Source: Nesterenkonia haasae (lineage in GTDB: Bacteria; Actinomycetota; Actinomycetes; Actinomycetales; Micrococcaceae). From it: a stretch of DNA of 64,000 bases. The translations under genes and the position numbers were made by a program. The stretch covers positions 175,623-239,622 of the forward strand of contig NZ_VFIE01000020.1 of NCBI RefSeq assembly GCF_010119385.1. Direction: 5' to 3'. Under the pieces are notes generated by a model. The model was given only the letters and a program-made list of their open reading frames with translations, made no database searches and had not been told where the DNA came from. This document shows, piece by piece, positions 16,681-25,075 of this stretch; within the stretch, counting starts at the first letter, position 1; each line of letters opens with the position of its first letter.

Positions 16681-18012
16681 ATGCGTGACAACTCCGCCCG
16701 CTGGCTGGCGCCCGGGGACCCCGAGTCCATCTCTGTGGCATTGGCTACCCGCTTCTCACAGGTGTACAACTACGACCCCGAAGGGGTGTGGTTCGCCCCG
16801 GGTAGAGCCAATCTCAACGGCGAACATATCGACTTCCACGGTGGCCGATGCCTGCCTATGGCGCTACGGCACGGCACCTATGTGGCGGCCGCACCGCGGA
16901 CCGACGGTGTGCTGCGGCTGCGCACTCTGGACCCCTCACTCGACTCCGGCATTGTGGAGATTCACGACGCCGCCGCCCAACCTACTCCCGCCGGGACGCC
17001 CTCCTGGACGACGTATGTCTCGGGGGTGCTCTGGGCGCTCGCTCAGCTGAAAGACGAACACCCTGAGATTGAGCTGCACCGCGGAACGGGCGCTGACCTG
17101 CTCATCCGCTCAACACTGCCAATCGGAGGAGGATTGTCCTCCTCCGCCTCTTTGGAGTGTGCCGCCGCTTTGGCCTTTGTGGCGATTGGAACTCCTTTGG
17201 GAGCCGAGAACCATGGAGATGACCTCACCCGGGCCCTGACTGACTCCCTGCGCGCCGTCTTGGCGCAGGTGTGCGTCAAGGCTGAGGTGGAGGCAGTCGG
17301 TGCGGGCACCGGCGGGCTGGACCAGACCACGTCACTGCGGGCGGCAGAAGGCAAGTTGGTCTCCTTGGACTGTCGGGACTTCACGGTCAAGCGCACCGAT
17401 ATCGCCTTCCTGCTCAGGGACTACCGCTTCCTGGCTGTCGATACAGGGCATCCGCATCAGCTGGCCGACGGGCGTTTCTCTGCACGCAGGGCTGAGGCTG
17501 AGGCTGCCGCATCGGCCCTTGGAGTGAACCGGCTGCGCGATGCTCTGCCAGAGAAACCTAAGAAGTCGGACGTGGAACTGACTCTGGACGAGTTTGACCG
17601 CGCGCTCGAGGCCGGGGCCGATCTCGGTGGACTGGATGCGGGATCATGCCGGCGGCGGCTGAAGCATGCGCTGACCGAAATGCTGCGCAGCGAGAAGATC
17701 CACAGGATCCTCAATGGTGATGCCCATGGTGTGGATAACACTGCAGACCTCGTCGGTGACCTCATGTCAGCCGGTCACGCGTCCATGAAGGAGAACGCCG
17801 AGGTCAGTTTCGCTCTGGCCGACCAGGTAGTGGATACCGTGGTGCAGGCTGGGGCATCCGGCGCCCGACTGATCGGTGGCGGGTTCGGCGGCTCCGTATT
17901 GGTACTGGTCCCCCGCAGCCGGATGGAGGACATCACCTCCGCAGCTTCCCGGCTGTCTCCTGACGTCCGTTTTCTGGAGGTCGTACCCTCACCTGCTGCA
18001 CGTGCGGTATAG
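16681..18012 (+). CDS. galK: galactokinase-like GHMP kinase
   Basis: The protein is 443 aa from the ATG at 16681 (GGAG close upstream); a TTG at 16630 would add 17 residues. GHMP motifs are clear: an N-terminal PGRANLNGEHIDFHGG, the phosphate loop LPIGGGLSSSASLE, and a C-terminal GGGFGGSVLVLV. The galactokinase signature is normally G-R-V-N-L-I-G-E-H-T-D-Y; here it reads G-R-A-N-L-N-G-E-H-I-D-F, so the sugar specificity is not certain. The expected reaction is ATP-dependent phosphorylation of galactose at C1. No other Leloir genes are nearby. Confidence 0.82.
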   Translation: MRDNSARWLAPGDPESISVALATRFSQVYNYDPEGVWFAPGRANLNGEHIDFHGGRCLPMALRHGTYVAAAPRTDGVLRLRTLDPSLDSGIVEIHDAAAQPTPAGTPSWTTYVSGVLWALAQLKDEHPEIELHRGTGADLLIRSTLPIGGGLSSSASLECAAALAFVAIGTPLGAENHGDDLTRALTDSLRAVLAQVCVKAEVEAVGAGTGGLDQTTSLRAAEGKLVSLDCRDFTVKRTDIAFLLRDYRFLAVDTGHPHQLADGRFSARRAEAEAAASALGVNRLRDALPEKPKKSDVELTLDEFDRALEAGADLGGLDAGSCRRRLKHALTEMLRSEKIHRILNGDAHGVDNTADLVGDLMSAGHASMKENAEVSFALADQVVDTVVQAGASGARLIGGGFGGSVLVLVPRSRMEDITSAASRLSPDVRFLEVVPSPAARAV

Positions 18013-18036
18013 CCGAATCGGGAGCCCCGGGCTGCT

Positions 18037-18849
18037 TTAGCGAATTGGAATGAGATCGGCGTTCTGGTCTATGGGGAGGTCACCGTCAACAGTCGCGGTA
18101 ACCACCGCTGACTCCAGAATGATGCCCCCATCATGGTTGTCGAGGAACGCCGTATCAGCAGCGTCTCGGCCGGTTGCGATCCGCACCAGCGACTGACGCG
18201 GCGCCAACCAGGTGGGGTCAACCGCAACCCACTCTCCATCCACAATGGCCTCGGCCACAGCGTGGAAATCCATGGGGTCACATCCTGGGGCGTAGACGGC
18301 CACCAGCCGCGCCGGGATGTGCATCGCCCGCAAGAGTGCGACCACCAGGTGAGCGTAATCGCGGCAGACCCCGGCGCCGGCGAGCAAGGTATCCGTAGCG
18401 CCGTCGATGGGGTCACTGGACCCAGGGACGTAGCTCAGCCGCGCGGCAACGAAGTCACTGACATCCATGATTTTCTGCTCGATGGACCGGGAGAGATCGA
18501 ACTGACCGGCTACAAATCCATAGAACTTGTCGCATTCGGCATATCGGCTGGGCCGCAGGAAACGAGAGCGGTCGTATTCCTGGGCCTTGAGCGGTTCGGC
18601 CTGACCCTCGATACGAGCACGATACTGGACAGTAAGCCGCCCAGGGCCCACCTGCAGACGGTGAATACGGCCACCACAACCAGCGGGGATCTCATCCGGT
18701 GTGAGCCTCTGGTCGCCCAGCACCATATGCAGCGATTCGTCAATGGTCAGCCCAGGCAGTTGCGCCACAGCAATCTGGAACTCAAGTTCGGTCCTGGCGG
18801 TCACCTCAACCTCGAGGGTTGAGGACACATCCCGGGGCATCATCAGCAT
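18037..18849 (-). CDS. transglutaminase-like family protein
   Basis: The 270-aa protein has an N-terminal beta-rich transglutaminase-associated region and a C-terminal transglutaminase core. The catalytic triad is visible: Cys in AGVCRDYAHL, His in MDFHAVAEAI and Asp in VAVDPTW. Bacterial members are usually proteases or peptide-modifying enzymes rather than true cross-linking enzymes. No signal peptide is evident. It is convergent with galK and divergent from pcp. The function is unknown. Confidence 0.87.
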   Translation of the reverse strand: MLMMPRDVSSTLEVEVTARTELEFQIAVAQLPGLTIDESLHMVLGDQRLTPDEIPAGCGGRIHRLQVGPGRLTVQYRARIEGQAEPLKAQEYDRSRFLRPSRYAECDKFYGFVAGQFDLSRSIEQKIMDVSDFVAARLSYVPGSSDPIDGATDTLLAGAGVCRDYAHLVVALLRAMHIPARLVAVYAPGCDPMDFHAVAEAIVDGEWVAVDPTWLAPRQSLVRIATGRDAADTAFLDNHDGGIILESAVVTATVDGDLPIDQNADLIPIR

Positions 18850-18973
18850 GGTGTCAGTCTAGGCGCGCTTACCCGCAGGATGACAATACGGTGCTCATAG
18901 TGCCTTGGACTGACATGTCCACGCACAGCGGGGTGTCTTTGACTTCCTGGAAGTTCGCGCAGAGGCTTGAACC

Positions 18974-19651
18974 ATGGGTGAAGCGAGAACGTTACATCGG
19001 GTGCTCATCTCCGCCTTCGAACCTTTCGGCGGAGCGACCCGGAACTCCTCCCAAGACGTCATTCACGCACTTGTGAAGCGGGCGGAGCGAAGGCAGCTCA
19101 CCGCGCAGAAAGAGCACCGCGACGTCGTGCTGATACCGCTGCTGCTGCCGGTGGAGTTCGCCACCGCAGCGCAGATCCTCACACACGCCACCTCTGAACA
19201 CTCCCCGCACCTGGTGATCTCGGTGGGGTTGGCTGCAGGAACCGACACCATCAGATTGGAACGGGTGGGCCTGAATCTGCGCGATGCGCGAATTCCGGAC
19301 AATGCCGGTGCCCAACCGGTGGACCAGGCGATCGCTGAAGAAGGCGAACCTGCCCTGTTCAGCACTCTGCGCCAAAAGGCCGCCTTCGAGCGGATCACCG
19401 CGGCCGATATACCCGCATCGCTGTCTCTCTCCGCAGGCAGCTATGTGTGCAATGACGTGCTGTATTCGGTTCTGCATCACCTGCGCAATCAGAATTCCGG
19501 GACCAGGGCTGCGTTCGTCCATGTGCCTGACCTTCATGCGTCCAACCCACCGCCGACCGTGGACCAGGCCTGCACAGCTCTGGACCTGCTCATCTCTGAG
19601 TCGCTAAAATGTGAGGCCGACACCCACTCACCAGTCGGAAACCTGCACTGA
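18974..19651 (+). CDS. pcp: pyrrolidone-carboxylate peptidase
   Basis: This 225-aa C15 cysteine peptidase removes N-terminal pyroglutamate from peptides. It begins with the family ISAFEPFGG, has the glutamate region GLAAGTDTIRLERVGLN, the nucleophile Cys in SAGSYVCNDVLY, and the catalytic His in AAFVHVPDL. Length fits the cytosolic enzyme (about 210-220 aa). It appears to be a single-gene unit. Confidence 0.93.
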   Translation: MGEARTLHRVLISAFEPFGGATRNSSQDVIHALVKRAERRQLTAQKEHRDVVLIPLLLPVEFATAAQILTHATSEHSPHLVISVGLAAGTDTIRLERVGLNLRDARIPDNAGAQPVDQAIAEEGEPALFSTLRQKAAFERITAADIPASLSLSAGSYVCNDVLYSVLHHLRNQNSGTRAAFVHVPDLHASNPPPTVDQACTALDLLISESLKCEADTHSPVGNLH

Positions 19652-19783
19652 AATGATGCGTACAGCTAAGCGCAAAATTCGACGCCAGGATTGACGTTGC
19701 GCCCAGGTCGCTTTCAGAGTGAGTGCCTAACGTTATAGAACGTACTAAGCACTTTCCGCCTATTCGCATGCAGCGAGGTGACC

Positions 19784-19993
19784 ATGACGTCACAACAGCA
19801 GGATGAAGGCCATACGGGCTTCGGACTCCGGCTTGTCCGCCGCGAAAAGTCCAGCGAAGACCGGGGTCCGCATCGCGATGATTCCGATAATCTCGGGCAC
19901 GCCGCATCCAACAGGGTAGTCACTGGCACACTCATCATCGGAATCTCTCTGATGCTACTGATCCTCATGCTTCCCTACCTCAACGAACTCTGA
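19784..19993 (+). CDS. small single-pass membrane protein
   Basis: A 69-aa protein starts at the ATG at 19784, with GAGG five bases upstream; an in-frame GTG at 19778 is less likely. The first 45 residues are charged and polar, and residues about 47-66 (VVTGTLIIGISLMLLILML) form one membrane helix close to the C-terminus. I do not recognise a family. It lies 54 bp before another small membrane-protein gene on the same strand. Confidence 0.6.
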   Translation: MTSQQQDEGHTGFGLRLVRREKSSEDRGPHRDDSDNLGHAASNRVVTGTLIIGISLMLLILMLPYLNEL

Positions 19994-20048
19994 GTCGGCC
20001 CGAGCTGAGGATCGAGACCTCCCCACCTCCCGATAGTCTTATCGGAGA

Positions 20049-20495
20049 ATGAGTAGGAAAAAGAAGCCCTCCACCTTGCGTTCGGGCAAATCCACAGCCG
20101 CCCGCAGCCGAAAGACTCATCCCAAGAGAACCACTGCCCCCGCATCCGGTTCCAAGCCGCGGACGGTTACGCGCTACTCTCTTCAGGCGGCCCGCTATCT
20201 CTGGGCTGTGATCACGGGGTTAGTGATTGCGGCCCTCCTGTTCGAACCCACGATGGTCTGGACGATCGGAGTGGGTGTCTTCATGATCGCCAATGCCGAG
20301 TTCATCGGCCTCTGGCTCCTTGTCGCTGGGTTCGGGATGGCCTGCCTGCCTGTGACGTTCGGTCTGTTGGTCGCCACCGGGCGCTTCTGGTTCAGCCTCA
20401 CACAAGGGCTGTGGACAGGGGCGCTCTACTCAGTCGCGGGGTTCTTCTTCCTGGAACAGATCATCGGGGTTCTTACCCCCTACGGAATCAGCTAG
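20049..20495 (+). CDS. membrane protein of unknown function
   Basis: The 148-aa protein has a very basic N-terminus (about 50 residues rich in Lys, Arg, Ser and Pro) followed by three or four hydrophobic helices (about residues 52-70, 72-90, 93-112 and 118-140). I recognise no conserved motif. It converges on dnaB with a gap of only 55 bp. Confidence 0.6.
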   Translation: MSRKKKPSTLRSGKSTAARSRKTHPKRTTAPASGSKPRTVTRYSLQAARYLWAVITGLVIAALLFEPTMVWTIGVGVFMIANAEFIGLWLLVAGFGMACLPVTFGLLVATGRFWFSLTQGLWTGALYSVAGFFFLEQIIGVLTPYGIS

Positions 20496-20550
20496 CGCAG
20501 ACTCACGCTGCGCTCTGGTGGCGACACATACCCAAATCAGGGGTCACAGC

Positions 20551-21915
20551 TCAGAAATCCCGGGCCATATCGCGGAACCGCTGGAAGTGGCCTTGGAACG
20601 CCACAGTGAGATCTCTGGTGGGGCCGTTACGGTTCTTCGCGACGATAATGTCGGCCTCACCAGCCCGCTCCGTCTCTTTGTCGTAGACCTCGGGCCGGTG
20701 CAGCAACATGACCATATCGGCATCCTGCTCAATGGCACCGGATTCGCGCAGATCAGAAACCTGTGGTTTCTTATCGGGTCGCTGCTCAGATCCACGGTTC
20801 AGCTGTGACAACGCAATGATCGGCACGTCGAGCTCCTTGGCCAGCAGCTTCAACGTGCGGGAGAACTCACTGACCTCCTGTTGGCGGGACTCTACGCGTT
20901 TTCCAGACATCAGCAGCTGCAAGTAGTCCACCACCACCAGTTTCAGATTTTCGCGCTGCTTCAACCGGCGGCACTTGGCCCGGATTTCCATCAGCGTCAG
21001 GTTCGGCGCATCGTCAATGAACAACGGAGCCTGCTCCAGTTTGTCCATAGCTCGGGCCATCTTCTCCCAATCCTGGTCCTTCAAGCTTGAGCCCTTACGC
21101 AAATCCCCGAAGAGCACTTGAGACTCTGCCGCCAACAAACGCATTGTCAACTCAACTTTGCTCATCTCCAGTGAGAAAAACGCCGTCGTCATCCGGTGAT
21201 TGACAGCCGCAGAACGGGAAAAGTCCAACGCCAAAACCGATTTCCCCATCGCGGGACGGGCAGCGATGACAATTAGCTGGCCACCGTGGAAGCCGTGCGT
21301 AAGTTCGTCCAAGTCACGGAAGCCAGTCGGGATGCCGGACAGTGTGCCATCGTTGGCAGCATTGACCTCGATCTCTTCAATAGTCGGGGCCAGGACCTCA
21401 GAAAGTCGCGAGTAGTCAGCAGTCTGCCGGTTTTCCGCCACATTGTAGATCTCTGCCTGGGCCTCGTTGACAATGGCATCGACCTCGCCGTCGGAGGTGT
21501 GCCCCAACTGCACGATCTTGGTGCCCGCTTCAACCAAGCGGCGCAGAATCGCACGTTCACGAACGATGTCAGCGTAGAAGGCGGCGTTGGCCGCAGTCGG
21601 AACAGCCTGAGCCAGATTGTGCAGATATGCGGGGCCGCCAATCCGCTGCAGCTGCTGGGTCTTGGTGAGCTGATCAGAGATGGTGACCACATCTGCCGGT
21701 TCACCGCGGCCATAGAGATCGATGATTGCCTCAAAGATCATCTCGTGCGCCGGCCGGTAGAAGTCACCTCCGCGGACGACTTCCACCACATCGGCGATCG
21801 CGTCCTTGGACAGCATCATGCCGCCCAGCACCGACTGCTCAGCCACCATATCCTGTGGGGGAGTGCGTGATTCAGCACCAGCACCAGTGCTGGGGTTGTA
21901 GGTCTCCACACTCAC
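20551..21915 (-). CDS. dnaB: replicative DNA helicase DnaB
   Basis: This 454-aa ring helicase unwinds DNA at the fork. It opens with the conserved TPPQDMVAEQSVLGGMML primase-interaction domain, has Walker A in AARPAMGKS, Walker B in LVVVDYLQLL, and the C-terminal SDLRESGAIEQDADMV motif. The start at GTG 21915 (MSVETYNP) was chosen because GAGGAG lies 9 nt upstream; a GTG seven codons earlier has no such site. No intein is present. In many actinobacteria dnaB directly follows rplI; here about 4.5 kb with three other genes intervenes. Confidence 0.95.
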   Translation of the reverse strand: MSVETYNPSTGAGAESRTPPQDMVAEQSVLGGMMLSKDAIADVVEVVRGGDFYRPAHEMIFEAIIDLYGRGEPADVVTISDQLTKTQQLQRIGGPAYLHNLAQAVPTAANAAFYADIVRERAILRRLVEAGTKIVQLGHTSDGEVDAIVNEAQAEIYNVAENRQTADYSRLSEVLAPTIEEIEVNAANDGTLSGIPTGFRDLDELTHGFHGGQLIVIAARPAMGKSVLALDFSRSAAVNHRMTTAFFSLEMSKVELTMRLLAAESQVLFGDLRKGSSLKDQDWEKMARAMDKLEQAPLFIDDAPNLTLMEIRAKCRRLKQRENLKLVVVDYLQLLMSGKRVESRQQEVSEFSRTLKLLAKELDVPIIALSQLNRGSEQRPDKKPQVSDLRESGAIEQDADMVMLLHRPEVYDKETERAGEADIIVAKNRNGPTRDLTVAFQGHFQRFRDMARDF

Positions 21916-22008
21916 GCAGACACACTCCTCAGACACCTTGTGGGATTGACGCGAGCTCCCACTCTACCGGCTGAAGCGGACAACACACTACGACGCCGTA
22001 CTGCGTTC

Positions 22009-23385
22009 TCAGTGCCCCGATCCGGCATTGATTGCCCGCAGCGCCTCATGCTCTAAGGGGGTTCGCAGCCCATAGACCAAACCGGCAAGCCAGGTGCGCA
22101 TAGAACGCCTCGCCTGACGAGTATCCGGGTATCGGCAGCGCAAATGCATGCCGGTGTGGTTGATGACGAACCAGATCATCACCCCGTCTGTTCGGATCAC
22201 GGCCGAAACATGCTGTGGGTTGAGTTCGTCATCGACGTTGACCGGCAGCTTCCGATGATCCAACCATGACATGGCGAACATCCCCGGATCCTGAGGCATA
22301 CCGCCGTAGGGGCGCATAATCGGAGCCAGTGGATAGGAACCGAGCCGGATCGCTTCCTTCACCGCGCCGTAACAGGCCAGGTAGTCGTCGTCGTGGCTTT
22401 CGAGCACAGAATTGGTGATGAACCAGCCGACAGAGTTGAACCAGCGAGCCTCATGCCGGGAATGGACAGGGAACACCGCACGCAGCGGACCTCCGGAGAG
22501 CTCCGCAGCCAGCCGGGTCATCACCGAGACTGCCACTGCAATGAGACGTACCTTATGCGCTGCGGCGTGGGCCTCGACCTGTGCGAGCTCGTCGGCGTCG
22601 AACACATCACGAATCTCAACAAACTCCCCCACCGGCTCAGATACATCACCCAGATCCAGCGGGAACCGCGGCATTGAATTGCCCCCGGCGTCCAGAATGT
22701 CACTCCACCGCTGAACCACTTCCTTCGGCGGAGCCGGTTGCTCCTCTAGGGCCTGTGTATGGGCCGCGAAGGACTCAGCAACCGGCAGATCTGCGCCTGG
22801 TTCGCGTTCGTTGAGCAAATCCTGGACACATGTGGCGAGATCCCGGGTCACCACCAGCAGACTCCACGCATCCACGTGAGCATGATCGGAACCGATGATC
22901 ACCTGCGGAGTTTCCGTCCCGGCCTCATCCTCAATCACGCACAACCGGTAGGAGGGCGCCTCCAAGGATCGGCACACGAGGTCAAAGTGTTCGCGCAACA
23001 CCGTCCGCACCGCAGGTGGAGTGAGGACGGAGCCCTCACCCAGCTGTTCCCACTCCCCCGGAGACACCGTTACTGCGTTAAGAGTCAGGTCCGTGTCACC
23101 GCCTTGGCCATCCTCCTCCCAGGCGAACACGCTGCACAGGGTTCCATGGCGCTGGATGACTTCAATCCACGCCTGCGCGATGATCTCGCGATCTGCCTGA
23201 ACAGGAAGGGAGAAGCTCACTGCCATCCACGAACCGGGGCGTGAACCGAAACTGACATGCCGGTCCTGGTCAAAAGACACCGGAAGGCGTTCAGCATCTG
23301 GGGATTCAGTCATCTCTGCGCGGATGGAGTAGCTGTAGACCCTGCCGGGCTGCACCTGCATCTGCGAGACATTGGTCAGCCTCAT
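22009..23385 (-). CDS. stand-alone condensation-domain protein
   Basis: The 458-aa protein resembles an NRPS condensation/acyltransferase domain without carrier or adenylation domains. The HHxxxDG active-site motif appears as D-H-A-H-V-D-A: the second His and the Asp are kept, while the first His and the Gly are changed. Further C-domain-like segments include FPVHSRHEARWFNSVGWF(I/V)T. Possible roles are transfer of an acyl or aminoacyl group to an alcohol or amine, for example in lipid synthesis. The neighbours, dnaB and an alpha/beta hydrolase, give little guidance. Substrate unknown. Confidence 0.75.
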   Translation of the reverse strand: MRLTNVSQMQVQPGRVYSYSIRAEMTESPDAERLPVSFDQDRHVSFGSRPGSWMAVSFSLPVQADREIIAQAWIEVIQRHGTLCSVFAWEEDGQGGDTDLTLNAVTVSPGEWEQLGEGSVLTPPAVRTVLREHFDLVCRSLEAPSYRLCVIEDEAGTETPQVIIGSDHAHVDAWSLLVVTRDLATCVQDLLNEREPGADLPVAESFAAHTQALEEQPAPPKEVVQRWSDILDAGGNSMPRFPLDLGDVSEPVGEFVEIRDVFDADELAQVEAHAAAHKVRLIAVAVSVMTRLAAELSGGPLRAVFPVHSRHEARWFNSVGWFITNSVLESHDDDYLACYGAVKEAIRLGSYPLAPIMRPYGGMPQDPGMFAMSWLDHRKLPVNVDDELNPQHVSAVIRTDGVMIWFVINHTGMHLRCRYPDTRQARRSMRTWLAGLVYGLRTPLEHEALRAINAGSGH

Positions 23386-23496
23386 ACGCGTAGTGTAGAC
23401 GGGTGCGGCATCGCCGGTGTGTCGCTGCGGAAACTCTCAGTTAATATTCATCTGGAGACTTAGACGTGCCGGGACAACCGGTACCAGCACAAGAAG

Positions 23497-24300
23497 GTGA
23501 CGAACACCGCAGTGGCTATGTTCCAAACAGCAGGAGCCAAACTCGCCTATGAGGTGGAGGGTCCGGACTCTGGTCCGCTCTTCGTCCAAATGCACGGGCT
23601 GACCTCCTCAGCGTGGCGGGAGCATCGTGCTGGCCTAGATGTCACAGGTCAGCTAGATGGCTTCCGAATACTGCGCTATGACTCCCGCGGCCATGGTTCC
23701 TCCACAGGCAGAGCCGTCCCGCAGGACTATCTTTGGTCCCAGCTGGCAGACGACTTGCTGGAACTGCTCGATGCCATTGCCCCGGGAGAGCAAGTACATA
23801 CGGGCGGGCCCTCAATGGGTGCCGCCACCCAGATCTGTGCGGCGTTGAAGGATCCACAGAGGTTCGCCTCACTCAGCCTCCTGGTGCCCCCCACCGCCTG
23901 GGCGACCCGCATGGCGCAGACCGACCAGTACCTGCGCTCGGCCGAACTCGTCGAAGAACATGGCATTGGGGCTTTCGTGCGTATGGGCGAGTCCATGCTT
24001 CCACCCCCTGCCTTGGCGGACCGCCCACGCGAGCGCGTTCCAGCCGTGAGCCAGGAACTCCTGCCCTCTATTCTCCGCGGAGCCGCTATGACGGATCTGC
24101 CGGGTGCGGAGGAGGTAGCCCAGCTGGAGGTACCGATTCAGATTCTGGCGTGGGTAGACGACCACGCACATCCGGTATCGACGGCCGAAAAGCTGAACCG
24201 ACTGCACGGCCAGTCACAGTTGTCGATTGCGGAAACCCCGGAAGACCTAGCAACCTGGCCCAACCGCGTCGCAGCTTTCGTAGAGCGTCATCGGCGCTGA
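23497..24300 (+). CDS. alpha/beta hydrolase
   Basis: The 267-aa protein has the alpha/beta-hydrolase core: an oxyanion HGLTSS, RYDSRGHGSS, and a nucleophile elbow GGPSMGAA where the Ser follows Pro. An acid region lies in LAWVDDHAHPVS. It resembles 3-oxoadipate enol-lactonase and related esterases. The start is GTG at 23497 (AAGAAG adjacent); an ATG seven codons on is an alternative. It is divergent from the condensation-domain gene, and substrate is unknown. Confidence 0.8.
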   Translation: MTNTAVAMFQTAGAKLAYEVEGPDSGPLFVQMHGLTSSAWREHRAGLDVTGQLDGFRILRYDSRGHGSSTGRAVPQDYLWSQLADDLLELLDAIAPGEQVHTGGPSMGAATQICAALKDPQRFASLSLLVPPTAWATRMAQTDQYLRSAELVEEHGIGAFVRMGESMLPPPALADRPRERVPAVSQELLPSILRGAAMTDLPGAEEVAQLEVPIQILAWVDDHAHPVSTAEKLNRLHGQSQLSIAETPEDLATWPNRVAAFVERHRR

Positions 24301-24358
24301 CTAAGCAGCTGCGGAGAGTGACCGGATCGCCGAATCGGCCCGCTTGGGGTCCTCGGCA

Positions 24359-24384
24359 GGATCACGGCAACAGGGCCGTGATCC
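24359..24384 (+). terminator. probable terminator hairpin after the alpha/beta hydrolase gene
   Basis: GGATCACGGC pairs perfectly with GCCGTGATCC across a 6-nt loop and is followed by a pyrimidine-rich stretch (CCTTCCCTTT). It lies 59 bp after the stop codon. Confidence 0.55.
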
Positions 24385-25002
24385 CCTTCCCTTTGCCTAG
24401 ATTCGGCGATCCGATCTGCAGTTCGTCCCCTGAGAGATCCCAGGCCAACCGCGAACGCCCCCGCTCTGGGGCGCGCTTGTCCTGTTCACTCCGTCCGCCA
24501 CAAAAGAAGCGGGGAGAGCTCCCGCGCGGATGCACGCCGACTTCTATCGGCCAATATCCACGCCATGTGCCAGTACACACAAGCCCACGCGCTACCTGAA
24601 AACCTCAAAACTATCCTCTGGAAGGGGCCTGAGGTCTTCAAAAAGGCGAAGAGGGACGATTGACACTGTAGGCCCACAAACGCCCCCGGGCAATAGGTCA
24701 TAGACAGGAGCCTGTGGATAGAATGTGGACTGCGCGGCGTGTCGTGTGTACAACCTGAGGGAAAGCTGTGGATAAAGCTGTAGACATCTGTCACATATCC
24801 CGCTGACTAGGCGTGATGTAGCGACACGCTGTGAGTTAAAAGTTTTTCTGGGCTCTTTTTTTGCCGCGCCGGGCACTTGCCGTTCACCCCAAGTTGGGTG
24901 TATAGCCACCCCGAGTGTGTTGTTTTCCACAGAATCTCCACAGGCTGTTTGGCATGTATCGACCCACTCGACCATGGGTCCTGTCATCCGTGACCATATT
25001 CT

Positions 25003-25014
25003 TTCAAATTTGAA
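25003..25014. promoter_or_regulatory. operator-like palindrome TTCAAATTTGAA upstream of the luciferase-like gene
   Basis: This perfect 12-bp palindrome sits about 62 bp before the ATG. It is identical to the core of the palindrome before the pirin gene (16058-16069), suggesting one shared redox-responsive regulator. Confidence 0.5.
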
Positions 25015-25075
25015 GTACTCTTGGAATGTACACGTTTTTCGTCGTCTTTTTCTCCCTACTTTGTGCAGGAGCGCT

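Larger units (their letters stand above)
24301..25075. other. 775-bp intergenic region with nested inverted repeats and DnaA-box-like sites
   Basis: No frame here looks like a real gene, although a short minus-strand reading (24362-24580) and a plus-strand reading ending near 24662 have protein-like composition and could be relics. The left part has nested inverted repeats: a 14-bp pair at 24323-24336/24400-24413 around a 10-bp hairpin at 24359-24384. The right part has TGTGGATAG (24713-24721), the perfect DnaA 9-mer TGTGGATAA (24767-24775) and TTTTCCACA (24923-24931). A palindromic operator at 25003-25014 belongs to the next gene. Confidence 0.55.

Noticed and set aside
24362..24580. 72-aa minus-strand open frame in the gap after the hydrolase
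   Set aside because: It crosses the hairpin repeats and has no recognised motif; it might be a relic but cannot be supported as a gene.
23733..24599. 288-aa plus-strand open frame
   Set aside because: Most of it overlaps the alpha/beta hydrolase gene in another frame and the composition is arginine-rich noise.
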